Counted from the first letter of the stretch, positions 26,101 through 34,233 are shown. The stretch: DNA of 64,000 bases from Streptococcus oralis ATCC 35037 (GCF_900637025.1 NZ_LR134336.1:884001-948000), one strand, 5' to 3'. The notes: generated by a model from the sequence alone, not told the origin. Numbers and translations are program-made.

Positions 26101-26595
26101 GTGGAAGATATTAGAACGGTAATCCTCCCTTTGCCTAGTATTGAATTGGTTAAGGAAAAGGAGGAAGAATGGTGCATTGAGTTACCGAGTTCCTTTAAGG
26201 AATTCATAATCAGATATAATGGGATAATTCCTAAAAAGAATCTTTTTAAAATCAGTGATGATAAAGAGTATGTTATAGAAAGATTCCTTTGTATTTTAGA
26301 TGATTTTGAAGAGAATTCCCTAGGAATGTACGATATTGATGTTATATGGAGTCCAATACTAGAAATTTTAAGTGTGGATCCAGATTCTGTTGGTGTAGAA
26401 CTATTACCAGTAGCAACACTGTTCGGTGGTGATTTTATATGTTTAGATTATAGAGAAGGGACCCAGAACCCCAAGGTATGTTATTGGAAGCGTGAGGATT
26501 CATACGAATGGCATCCTAGTGTAGAGTTTGTTTCAGATACATTTGAAGAGTTTTTAGGAATGCTATATTCTGAAGATGATATTGCAAATAGCTAG
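26101..26595 (+). CDS. SMI1/KNR4 (SUKH) immunity protein
   Basis: 164 aa from GTG, 18 bases after a GAAAGG site. SUKH features are W-x-x-x-LPSSFKEFIIRYNG near residues 27-42, a FLCILDD segment, VELLPVATLFGGDFICLDY and a closing DTFEEFLGMLY. It is the cognate immunity gene of the WHH tip at 24732 by position. A homologue with the same last 20 residues follows the second WHH tip at 30832, so toxin and immunity were duplicated as a unit and then diverged. Confidence 0.8.
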   Translation: MEDIRTVILPLPSIELVKEKEEEWCIELPSSFKEFIIRYNGIIPKKNLFKISDDKEYVIERFLCILDDFEENSLGMYDIDVIWSPILEILSVDPDSVGVELLPVATLFGGDFICLDYREGTQNPKVCYWKREDSYEWHPSVEFVSDTFEEFLGMLYSEDDIANS

Positions 26596-26669
26596 TATTT
26601 GGTTACGGAATCATGCTTTTTGGTATATGTTAAGAGTAATGCACAAAATATAATGTAGGAGTTCTATTT

Positions 26670-27357
26670 ATGAGTGATAAATTCCTTGAGTCATTTATTG
26701 AAAAAACTTTTTATAATGAGCTATTTAGTAAGTTGAAATCTTACATCTCTCTTCATAGGGATGAAATAATGGTTAAATCCTATACTCTATCTTCGATATC
26801 CTATAAAGCGCTAAATGATTTTAGCGTCAAGAGTGTTTTAACATGAAATATGGTTGGTGGTGTGTTAGAATCTTATTTGCTTGTAGTAGCGATATTAGAA
26901 ATAAAAGGACACTCTAAATATGGATATGAAGTAGATAATGCTGAAATATGGCTAGATGTAACGGTTTCTTACCAATTGAATAATGGACTTCATCATTTCT
27001 CCGTAGGGAATATCACAGAGTATGATGCTACTAATAAAGAGATGAAACAAACTCCAGATTTTACTCTGGAGTTTGTTCCCTATATCTATACTAGGGATAT
27101 GGAACAAGTTGCGGAAGGAATAGTGAGAAGATACTATCCAGAGGCGTTACAGACTCCGATGCCTCTACCTATTGATGAGTATCTTTCAAATATCGGTCTG
27201 ACAAAAGTTGAAGGGAAATTGACTCCAGATAGTTCCGTTTTTGGAGAGATGATTTTTAAAGATACAACTGTCACGTTGTATGGTGAAGATACTCCTAAAA
27301 AATTGGCTGTTTCAAAAGGAACTATTCTGGTCGATCCAGAGGTAATCTGTTTACGAA
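26670..27357 (+). pseudogene. Broken ImmA/IrrE-type metallopeptidase gene, N-terminal part
   Basis: ATG 26670 opens a 58-codon frame that ends at TGA 26844. The same frame continues from 26847 and reads on with EAEILE-like strands, a RRYYPEALQTPMPLPIDEYL segment and a VFGEMIFKDTTVTLYGED segment to ILVDPEVICLR. This is the layout of the N-terminal half of large ImmA/IrrE-family proteins found on integrative elements. The metal-binding HExxH part is absent because the gene is cut at about 27358 by LXG sequence. It is a remnant of an older insertion. Confidence 0.65.
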
Positions 27358-27640
27358 CAATGGGAAGCAGGCCACAAGTGAGTTAGATCCACTTTTAAAC
27401 AATCAAAATAAGGGCTTAACGAAGGTGAGTGGGATGGTTACCATGGCCAGCCCTTATCGTAATCCTGAAGCGCTAGCTATCTATCGTAATCCTCATTTCA
27501 AGAAGGCGACTAATCGCTATCATCAGAAAGTGGATAGCCTGGCACGGGCTTATTTCCAGAAGAATCATCCAGGCATTGCATTTGACAAGGACAAGGCAGG
27601 GATTGAGGACTTGCAGGCTCTGGCTTCGTAAAGAGGCAGT
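27358..27640 (+). pseudogene. Fragment of family A LXG gene inside the family B array
   Basis: Homologous to 6755-7020 (codons around KQATSELDAILNNQN to EELQALA) with several changes. It joins the broken peptidase gene on the left and switches to family B pre-toxin sequence at about 27629 (cattcgtaaagaggcag-like). It is a chimera of the two LXG families with no start of its own, showing that family A material once occupied this site. Confidence 0.8.
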
Positions 27641-28067
27641 TGTCTTTTCGGGTGGTATGGGAACCATGCCTGCCTTCAGCGTCGAGAGTAAGACACTACG
27701 TGATGTGATGCACTTCTCAAGTAAACATACGGATGATGTAGCAAGAGGTGTAGGTGGTTCTGGGAAGGCGGAGAGAGTCACACAAGCTGTCAATAATATG
27801 TCGGAGTTTTTTGAGACAGACTTTGGAAAAAAGATTGTGGGAAGCCTTAGAAAGACTAAGAAGAAGTATGACGGGCAGAGTGTTTATGAAGTGATGAAGA
27901 AGATTGATAGAAATTTGCGCAAAGGAGATTACCTGTATTTGGATGGTTTACATATGGACCATTTTGAAGTTTTTGATAAACGTGGTAATTTGAAATCTGT
28001 ACTTAATCTTGATGGTACTTTAAACACAGATAAGTTATTAAAAGCTAAAGGAAGGAAATTACATTGA
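27576..28067 (+). CDS. Orphan toxin tip, colicin E3-like RNase (copy 1)
   Basis: The useful frame begins at about 27630 with the end of the family B pre-toxin (RKEAVVFSGGMGTMPAFSVES), then a tip. ATG 27576 is in frame only by chance inside the family A fragment. The tip reads SVYEVMKKIDRNLRKGD, then LYLDGLHMDHFEVFDKRG and VLNLDG, ending KAKGRKLH. The D-x-x-H-x-D-x-x-E spacing resembles the catalytic stretch of colicin E3-type ribosome-inactivating RNases. This is a pattern match only. An acidic partner follows at once, as for basic RNases. Confidence 0.55.
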   Translation: MHLTRTRQGLRTCRLWLRKEAVVFSGGMGTMPAFSVESKTLRDVMHFSSKHTDDVARGVGGSGKAERVTQAVNNMSEFFETDFGKKIVGSLRKTKKKYDGQSVYEVMKKIDRNLRKGDYLYLDGLHMDHFEVFDKRGNLKSVLNLDGTLNTDKLLKAKGRKLH

Positions 28068-28453
28068 AGGAAGAAATCTATAAACTTTATGAGGTGTGTA
28101 AACGATTCAATTCGAGGCTAGGATACTCGTTAGAAGAAAATAAAAAATTAAAAGATTTTAAAGAATTGATAGATGATAATCTATCTGATGACTTTCAAGA
28201 GCTTATGTCAGGTATTTCAGCATTCAAGGAAGAAATAATTGATCAAAGTATAGCTGATGAGCAATACAGTCAATTCTATTACGAGTTATTGTCTTCGATG
28301 GCTAACTTTTCTTCTTACTTTGCAGATTTGCATGAAATAATTTTTGATCTAAACAAAAGACGCAGATTTAAAATGGGAGAAATTACCAAAGAGGAATTAG
28401 TCAGTTCAGATGAAATAATTTTAGACGATGAGGACGATGAATCTGGAAATTAA
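28064..28453 (+). CDS. Acidic helical immunity protein (copy 1)
   Basis: 129 aa from TTG 28064, which overlaps the toxin stop by 4 bases; GGAAGG is correctly spaced. It is helical and strongly acidic, ending IILDDEDDESGN. It is homologous to 28836 along its length. The acidic charge against a basic RNase-like tip is the classic immunity arrangement. I know of no named family. Confidence 0.65.
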   Translation: MKEEIYKLYEVCKRFNSRLGYSLEENKKLKDFKELIDDNLSDDFQELMSGISAFKEEIIDQSIADEQYSQFYYELLSSMANFSSYFADLHEIIFDLNKRRRFKMGEITKEELVSSDEIILDDEDDESGN

Positions 28454-28569
28454 AGAATAGATATTTATTGTTTTTCTAAACGCATTAAAGATTTTGTCCG
28501 GCGGAGGATGTAGTACGAGGAGTAGGTGGTTCTGGTAGGGCGGAGCGAGCCACACAAGCTGTCAATAAT

Positions 28570-28839
28570 ATGTCGGAGTTTTTTGAGACAGACTTTGGAA
28601 AAAAGATTAGGGACAATCTTAGAAAGACGAAGAAACAATATGACGGGCAAAGTGTTTATGAGGTGACTAAAGATATAGATGATATTTTGAAAAAAGGAGA
28701 TAAATTGTACTTAGATGGTCTGCATAAAGATCATTTTGAGGTATTCAATAAAAGAGGTAAAGTAAAGGATGTTCTTAATCTTGATGGAACTTCTAATAGT
28801 AAAAAATTTAATTTAGCTTCTGGGAGGAGATTAAAATGA
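28570..28839 (+). CDS. Orphan toxin tip, colicin E3-like RNase (copy 2)
   Basis: Only ~20 codons of pre-toxin/linker homology remain upstream (from 28501, codons for EDVVRGVGGSG), making this the shortest cassette. ATG 28570 corresponds to an internal Met of copy 1. The tip keeps LYLDGLHKDHFEVFNKRG and VLNLDG, ending ASGRRLK. About two thirds of residues match copy 1. No ribosome site precedes the ATG, so it is more likely a stored tip than an expressed gene. Confidence 0.6.
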   Translation: MSEFFETDFGKKIRDNLRKTKKQYDGQSVYEVTKDIDDILKKGDKLYLDGLHKDHFEVFNKRGKVKDVLNLDGTSNSKKFNLASGRRLK

Positions 28840-29234
28840 TTAGTTCAGAGTTAAAAGATGTAATGAAACGATTGACTATTCTTAATGAGAATAATAAAGG
28901 TGTGCTACTTAGAGAAGAAAGTATCAGAGATATAGACAATACGATAAATATCTTTCTAAAAAAATATGAAGATCGTTTTTATGAAGGATTAAGATTGTTT
29001 AACAAGATAGACATTACTACAATTTCCTCTTCAGAGAATTCAGATTATACTATTGCTTTCTATAATCTATTAACTGGAATTAGGGGGATAATCGATTGTT
29101 TTGATGACTTTGATGATATTTTAGTTGAAATGAATAAAAACTTCATGTATCAAAGTGGCGAAATAGCAAAAGAAGAATGGGAAAGTTCAGAGGAAGTTGT
29201 CTTGGATGACGAAGAAAATGAATTTGGAGATTGA
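28836..29234 (+). CDS. Acidic helical immunity protein (copy 2)
   Basis: 132 aa; ATG overlaps the toxin tip stop and follows GGGAGGAG. It is a homologue of 28064 with the same helix layout and the same acidic end (VVLDDEENEFGD), but with lower identity than the two toxin tips share. That suggests selection for different specificity. Confidence 0.65.
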   Translation: MISSELKDVMKRLTILNENNKGVLLREESIRDIDNTINIFLKKYEDRFYEGLRLFNKIDITTISSSENSDYTIAFYNLLTGIRGIIDCFDDFDDILVEMNKNFMYQSGEIAKEEWESSEEVVLDDEENEFGD

Positions 29235-29287
29235 AGAATAGATATTGATTCCTCTTAAATGAATGGGCAAGTCGAAGAATGAAAAAT

Positions 29288-29326
29288 GGAATTTTAGATT
29301 TACCAGAAGGATTGGGAAGGTATTAA
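29288..29326 (+). pseudogene. Last codons of a lost HEWH-type toxin tip
   Basis: The frame reads GILDLPEGLGRY then stop, matching in position and pattern the VLPKGLRIP end of the toxin at 20687, and lies directly before an Imm22 gene exactly as there. The rest of the toxin is deleted. Confidence 0.5.
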
Positions 29327-29328
29327 AA

Positions 29329-29706
29329 ATGAAACAAAAAGTATCGTTATGGCTTGGTAATTTTGCCAGTCAAGAAGAATTTCAAGAATACTTCAAAATT
29401 TCATATAAAGAGGATGGGGATAGCGTTTCTTCAGAATTTGAGACAGACTTTCATTTGTCGTACTACGATAGAGATTTAGTTGAAAAAGATTGGGTTGATG
29501 TTTCTGAAAATAATATTGATGTTTTGCTTGAAGGTTTCTCATACGATGAAGAGATTATTATGCAGTTTCCTAAAATATCATCAACCTATAATACAATTGT
29601 TTTGATTTATGATTTTGATTATTCTAAAGAAGAATTAAAAGTAAGTAACAATGGTTCTGGGACATTAGAGTTTATTGGTATCGCAGAATACGATTACCAA
29701 GCGTAG
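29329..29706 (+). CDS. Imm22-family immunity protein, orphan
   Basis: 125 aa from ATG 29329 after GGGAAGG. VSLWLGNFASQEEFQEYF, a SSEFETDFHLSYYD block and NTIVLIYDFDY give the Imm22 pattern more clearly than in the 21918 homologue. Its toxin has been reduced to the tail at 29288, so it survives as an orphan immunity gene, which could protect against siblings that keep the toxin. Confidence 0.75.
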   Translation: MKQKVSLWLGNFASQEEFQEYFKISYKEDGDSVSSEFETDFHLSYYDRDLVEKDWVDVSENNIDVLLEGFSYDEEIIMQFPKISSTYNTIVLIYDFDYSKEELKVSNNGSGTLEFIGIAEYDYQA

Positions 29707-29832
29707 CATATAAGGAATTCTGGCACATCATCACCCCATCCAAGCTTGGCTGAAGGACCGCTCGAATGAGATTGGTTCCTGGTGGGGCGATGTCGTTGAG
29801 GGCACACGGAATCTGCCTATTCCACAGGAGGC

Positions 29833-30807
29833 TTGACCTTTGAGATTGCCAGTCTTTTTGTCGGTCCAGCAGCTGTAGGTAAGATGGCTAAGGGTACGAA
29901 GCTCGGAGCTAAGGCAGCTGAGATGATTCAGTTAGCCAAGAACAGTACCAAGGCAAAAATCCTCGCAAATGTTGAAAAATGGAGTTCAAAGGTTGACAAT
30001 ATCCTAGCGAAGAGCAATAATGTCATTGGAAAATTTGGGGAGAAATTATTAGACACTCGAATCCCAGTCGGCATTCGTAAAGAGGCAGTTGCCTTTGCGG
30101 GAGGTATGGGAACCATGCCTGCCTTCAGCGTTGAGAGTAAGACTCTGCGTGATGTGATGCACTTCTCCACCAAACATGCGGATGATGTGGCGAAAGTAGC
30201 AGAGAAGCCCTTTGATAAAGAACGATTACTTCAGAATCTTAAAGAGAGCCAACTGGCGAGAGAATCGTCAAACTTTAAAGAGTATGTGGCTAAAGAAAAG
30301 GACTTCTTTGAAGGCATTGCTAAAAATAAGAGATTTGAAGCATTTGGAAAAGGAGAATTATCCTTTGATGATGTCTTATCAGACTATGTATCTGAATATA
30401 CAAAGTTAGTAGACGGTAATACAACATGGAATTGGAATAAAGATATTAGAGAGAGGGCTAATCTTACAGGTGCTCAAAGACGCTTGATAAAGAATGAGTC
30501 AATTAGACATGGTCTGCTACCGAAAGTCGCAGTTCGACAAGTTGAAGGGCTTAGATATGGCTACGCAGATTTTAAAGGTGCAGGTTTGGTTCAAGAGACA
30601 GTACAATTACCAAAAGAATTATGGAAGAAGACTGATAGAGATCAATTTAAGTGGTTAAATGAAAAGATCGGTGGATTTAGAGAAGGGATGACTTGGCATC
30701 ACACAGAAGTTCCAGGTAAAATGGAGTTAGTTCCATTTGGTATCCATAATATAGTTCCACACAATGGAGGACGTACTATAGGTCATTGGGCCGACGCTAT
30801 AAGATAA
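29833..30807 (+). CDS. Orphan toxin cassette with second WHH nuclease tip
   Basis: Family B homology starts at 29729 (HHPIQAWLKDR codons). An internal deletion joins bases equivalent to 15641 and 16014 at a CAGGA microhomology near 29825 and shifts the frame, so the upstream frame stops at once. TTG 29833 is the first start-like codon of the remaining frame. The tip shares FKEYVAKEKDFFEGIAKNKR with 24732 and ends in the same WHH nuclease (FREGMTWHHTE, then GIHNIVPHNGGRTIG), while the middle part differs. It is a silent donor cassette. Confidence 0.65.
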   Translation: MTFEIASLFVGPAAVGKMAKGTKLGAKAAEMIQLAKNSTKAKILANVEKWSSKVDNILAKSNNVIGKFGEKLLDTRIPVGIRKEAVAFAGGMGTMPAFSVESKTLRDVMHFSTKHADDVAKVAEKPFDKERLLQNLKESQLARESSNFKEYVAKEKDFFEGIAKNKRFEAFGKGELSFDDVLSDYVSEYTKLVDGNTTWNWNKDIRERANLTGAQRRLIKNESIRHGLLPKVAVRQVEGLRYGYADFKGAGLVQETVQLPKELWKKTDRDQFKWLNEKIGGFREGMTWHHTEVPGKMELVPFGIHNIVPHNGGRTIGHWADAIR

Positions 30808-30831
30808 ATAGGAAGGATTTAATGTTTAATA

Positions 30832-31332
30832 ATGGAATATAAAAATACGATAATAACACCATTACCTGACGAACAGTTACTGAATGAAGAAGAAAAGATA
30901 TGGAGGGTTTCACTCCCAGCATCTGCTAAGGAATTTTTTAAACAATATAGTGGGTTGATTCCTAAGAAGAATATCTTTAGCGGAAAGTTACCTCAAGATC
31001 AGGAACGTATAATAGAACGTTTTTTATGTATTTTACATGATACTCAAAATCATACTTTGGGTATGTATGATATAGATGTAATTCTAACGCAATTAGATGA
31101 ACGCTTACTGTATTCTGAAGATATTTTAGGAGTAGAATTACTACCTGTAGCGGCTTTATTTGGCGGAGACTTTGTTTGCTTAGATTATAGTCAGAGAAGG
31201 GAGAATCCTAGTGTGTGCATATGGCATCATGAATCTTCTTATGAACTTAATCCATCCACAACTTTTATCACGGATACATTTGAAGAGTTTTTAGGAATGC
31301 TATATTCTGAAGATGATATTGCAAATAGCTAG
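30832..31332 (+). CDS. SMI1/KNR4 (SUKH) immunity protein, second copy
   Basis: 166 aa; W-x-V-S-LPASAKEFFKQYSG, FLCILHD, VELLPVAALFGGDFVCLDY and the same DTFEEFLGMLYSEDDIANS ending as 26101. It follows the second WHH tip by 24 bases behind GGAAGG. Different middle segments in both toxin and immunity protein suggest a specificity shift between the two WHH-SUKH pairs. Confidence 0.8.
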   Translation: MEYKNTIITPLPDEQLLNEEEKIWRVSLPASAKEFFKQYSGLIPKKNIFSGKLPQDQERIIERFLCILHDTQNHTLGMYDIDVILTQLDERLLYSEDILGVELLPVAALFGGDFVCLDYSQRRENPSVCIWHHESSYELNPSTTFITDTFEEFLGMLYSEDDIANS

Positions 31333-31406
31333 TATTTGGTTACGGAATCATGCTTTTGAGTATATGTTAAGAGTAATGCACAAAATATAACGCAGGAGTC
31401 CTATTT

Positions 31407-31713
31407 ATGGGTGATAAATTCCTTGAGTTATTTATTGAAAAAACTTTTTATAATGAGCTATTTAATAAATTGAAATCTTACATCTACCTTCATAGAGATG
31501 AAATAAAAGTTAGATCCTACACTTTATCTTCGATATCCTATAAAGCGCTAAATGATTTTAGCGTCAAGAGTGTTTTAAAAGGACTTGGATTCTTACTACG
31601 ACGAAGTCGTCAACCAGAAAGTCTTGAAAGATTGGTGTAGCATTTATGACAGCAAGTACTCGCCAAGCAACTATGGCGATATCAAAATTGAACCCCAGCG
31701 GGAGAATTGGTAG
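31407..31713 (+). pseudogene. Second remnant of the ImmA/IrrE-type gene
   Basis: Codons 1-57 match the start of 26670, and the non-coding bases upstream (31333-31406) match as well. After SVKSVL the sequence jumps to foreign bases. These are open in another frame, giving LDSYYDEVVNQKVLKDWCSI and PSNYGDIKIEPQRENW before a stop at 31711. I cannot assign that second piece. The array of family B cassettes ends here. Confidence 0.5.
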
Positions 31714-31876
31714 TAAGTTGTATAAGAAACTATGAAATAACTTTCAAACAGTTTTACTCATTTTTATTAGGGTATTTGGAATAAGACAGTATACTTTTCG
31801 TTCAAAAGTGTTATTTAAATGTTGATTCATTCACTTTCATTCTACAGTATAGAAGTTTGCTAGCACCACATGTTGA

Positions 31877-31992
31877 GGCGGTATCACTGCTTGTACGAGC
31901 TGAGGCATCAGCGAAGTAGAAGTAGATGTTCCGCCCATGGGATAGGACTCGTAGAATGAGGAGGGAAACCGACGAAATGATACGGTAAGTCC
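31877..31992 (+). other. Possible structured RNA in a 394-base gene-free stretch
   Basis: No gene is visible between 31714 and 32107. Within it, helices nest in two domains. Domain one is GGCGG (31877) with CCGCC (31931), CTGCTT (31887) with AAGTAG (31914), and a hairpin GCTGA-ggca-TCAGC (31899-31912). Domain two is GGACT (31945) with AGTCC (31988), enclosing ACCG (31968) with CGGT (31983). The stretch is richer in GC than its surroundings. I do not recognise a known class, and the strand is assumed. Confidence 0.4.
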
Positions 31993-32107
31993 GAACCGCT
32001 GAGTGTGTAAGTTTGTTAGAGAAACGTGGATAAAACCTCAAAATATAGAGAGTAAAACTTCAGTTTTTAGAGATGAAAACCTAAACTGTTTTTAAGGAGG
32101 TAAAATA

Positions 32108-32725
32108 TTGATAGAGAGTAGACCTGAGTTTGATAAAATCGCATCCTTTGATGAGTTTAATAAATATTACTGGTACCGTGATGAACTTTCAAAGATATGC
32201 AAGTCATTAGGACTTGAATATAGAGGTACAAAACAGGAACTTAATGATATAATTGAGCAGTACTTTAAGGGGAATTTGATTAAAAAATCATCAATAAAAA
32301 GGAATAAGAAACGAGTAGAAGTCCTCACCTTAAATACTCCCTTACTTGAATGTGGATTCTCTTTTAATGCATACTTTAGAGAATATTTCTCAACTTTAAC
32401 AGAAGTTTCACCGTTTAAATTTACTGCTGATATGGCTACTGCTTGGAGAAAAGTAAAAAGCGACAATGATTTGAGTTTCACAATACAGGATATGCTAAAA
32501 GTTTATTATGGAAATTCAGATTATACCAAGTATGATCATTCAATTTGTCAATGGAACCAATTTCTAAAGGATTTCTGTGCAGACGAAAATAGTCACAATT
32601 ACTCGAATAAACTAAAAGTAGCTTCTATTCTTTGGAAAGAAGTTAGAAATTCAAGTAATGAAAAAATATATTCAAAAAATCTTTTGACTGAATATGCTGA
32701 TAAAATAAACGAGTATGGCAAGTAG
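32108..32725 (+). CDS. SAP-domain protein
   Basis: 205 aa from TTG 32108, eight bases after AAGGAGG. The N-terminus holds a SAP-like helix-turn-helix (ELSKICKSLGLEYRGTKQELNDII, described here as residues ~25-50), and the rest includes FKFTADMATAWRKVK and CQWNQFLKDFCAD, typical of a Firmicute SAP-domain protein of about 200 aa. SAP domains usually bind nucleic acid. Its role is unknown. It lies at the right edge of the toxin array and could be cargo or chromosomal. Confidence 0.65.
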   Translation: MIESRPEFDKIASFDEFNKYYWYRDELSKICKSLGLEYRGTKQELNDIIEQYFKGNLIKKSSIKRNKKRVEVLTLNTPLLECGFSFNAYFREYFSTLTEVSPFKFTADMATAWRKVKSDNDLSFTIQDMLKVYYGNSDYTKYDHSICQWNQFLKDFCADENSHNYSNKLKVASILWKEVRNSSNEKIYSKNLLTEYADKINEYGK

Positions 32726-32765
32726 AAATGTCAGTCTAAACTAATAGTTTGTAAGGAGGAATACC

Positions 32766-33620
32766 ATGCTAGGAGCAATAGTTGGAGATATTGTAGGTTC
32801 AGTTTATGAATGGAACAATATCAAAACGAAAGACTTTCCATTATTTCGTGAGAATTGTTTTTTCACTGATGATACGGTCATGACCTGCGCTGTTGCTGAG
32901 GCTGTTATGATTGGTGGTCGGAAAGATGACTTTATTGATGCCATGAAAAAGTACGGCAGAATGTACCCCGATGCGGGCTATGGTACTCGGTTTAGTAGTT
33001 GGATCGATAGTGACAATCGTGAACCTTACTATAGCTTTGGAAATGGTTCTGCTATGCGTGTTTCTCCCTGTGCTTGGCTTATGGACTGTGGCTTTTGTGC
33101 AAGAACGGGTATGACACCATCAACTAGAAAGCTTGCACGACTTTCAGCAGAAGTCACCCATAATCATCTAGAAGGTATCAAAGGAGCCATGGCGACAACT
33201 GATGCTATCTTTCTGTGTCGTTATTACTTTGGAGGTTATTGCGGAGATTATGAGCAACCAATCAATGACAATCCTACAGAGTGCAAAAGACAGATCAAGG
33301 ATTATATTGAGCAGGAATACGGCTACAATCTATCTCAAACTCTAGATGAAATCCGTCCTAACTATCGTTTCAATGAAACCTGCCAGGATACTGTACCCCA
33401 GGCCATTATTGCATTTCTAGAAAGCAGAGACTTCGAAGATGCTATAAGGAATGCCATCTCCCTAGGTGGCGATAGTGATACTCTTGCTGCAATTACTGGG
33501 AGCATAGCTGAGGCGGCATATGGTATTCCGGACTGGATCAAGGAACAGGCCTATTCCTATCTAGACGAGCCTTTAAAGAATGTCATTGAACGATGGGAGC
33601 TTTACATAGCAGGAAAATGA
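32766..33620 (+). CDS. ADP-ribosylglycohydrolase family protein
   Basis: 284 aa. The N-terminal motif GDIVGSVYEW and FTDDTVMT (~33-40), the GNGSAMRVSP loop (~97-106) and the C-terminal GGDSDTLAAITGSIAEA (~235-251) form the binuclear Mg site of DraG/ARH-type enzymes, which remove ADP-ribose from modified substrates. AAGGAGG precedes the ATG. Relatives are found both as general hydrolases and as immunity against ADP-ribosylating toxins (Tri1 type). A toxin with an ART-like tip lies 16 kb upstream, so a protective role is possible but unproven. Confidence 0.85.
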   Translation: MLGAIVGDIVGSVYEWNNIKTKDFPLFRENCFFTDDTVMTCAVAEAVMIGGRKDDFIDAMKKYGRMYPDAGYGTRFSSWIDSDNREPYYSFGNGSAMRVSPCAWLMDCGFCARTGMTPSTRKLARLSAEVTHNHLEGIKGAMATTDAIFLCRYYFGGYCGDYEQPINDNPTECKRQIKDYIEQEYGYNLSQTLDEIRPNYRFNETCQDTVPQAIIAFLESRDFEDAIRNAISLGGDSDTLAAITGSIAEAAYGIPDWIKEQAYSYLDEPLKNVIERWELYIAGK

Positions 33621-33649
33621 TGGTTTAGTTAAGTAGAAAGGTGGCACCG

Positions 33650-34039
33650 ATGGAATTACTTGATAAGCATAAAAAAGAAAAAGTGATAGACGTTATCACA
33701 AATATTTTAACCGCTATTCACCTGAAAAAATACGAAGACATTATGAATTATGTCGACGAATCAGAGATTGACGATTTAAATGAATTTTTTGGTTATGTTG
33801 AAAAGACATTAGAATTAAATGATTTTGATACGATTGATGAGTATGGTGTGGAATGTCATTTCAATCCGCCTTATGAGTATTCTCAATTGGAGATTTATGA
33901 TTATGATGACCAGACTGGGTTTGCTGTTGATTATGATTTGACTTCAAATTCTGAATTAGTAGATATGGTGTTGCAAGCAGAGTTTCTATATACCGATAAT
34001 GGCTATACAGTAAGATTTCTTAATGTCGATCCTGGTTAG
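33650..34039 (+). CDS. Small soluble protein, DUF7668-like
   Basis: 129 aa from ATG 33650 behind GAAAGG (GTG 33641 lies within that site). A helical N-terminus is followed by a beta-rich part with YDYDDQTGFAVDYDLTSNSEL and VDMVLQAEF, loosely recalling DUF7668. There is no membrane segment. It is 29 bases after the ADP-ribosylglycohydrolase gene and ends before a terminator, so the two form a small operon. Function unknown. Confidence 0.5.
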   Translation: MELLDKHKKEKVIDVITNILTAIHLKKYEDIMNYVDESEIDDLNEFFGYVEKTLELNDFDTIDEYGVECHFNPPYEYSQLEIYDYDDQTGFAVDYDLTSNSELVDMVLQAEFLYTDNGYTVRFLNVDPG

Positions 34040-34080
34040 GAAAAGTTTAATAAGCAATATCCTTGATACACTATTTATAC

Positions 34081-34112
34081 AGACATTTAAGATTTTCTTG
34101 AATGTCTTTTTT
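34081..34112 (+). terminator. Rho-independent terminator
   Basis: Stem AGACATTTAAG with CTTGAATGTCT (one G-U pair), 5-nt loop and a run of six T. It ends the 32.1-34.0 kb gene group. Confidence 0.8.
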
Positions 34113-34233
34113 GTATAAGAGTAAGATCAAAGCTTTTAAACTATAAAGTTTTCCTATCAATAGGTCAATTGTCTTTAAATGCATTTTATAAATGAATTTA
34201 AATGGTTATAGAAAGTTATTTCTAGTATGTTCG

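Noticed and set aside
14797..30807. CRISPR-like regular repeats
   Set aside because: Repeat units are hundreds of bases long and coding; no short direct repeats with spacers occur anywhere in the window.
31714..32107. Group II intron end or pneumococcal BOX/RUP element
   Set aside because: No domain V-like hairpin with the AGC triad, no GTGCG-type intron start, and no similarity to the BOX or RUP sequences I know.
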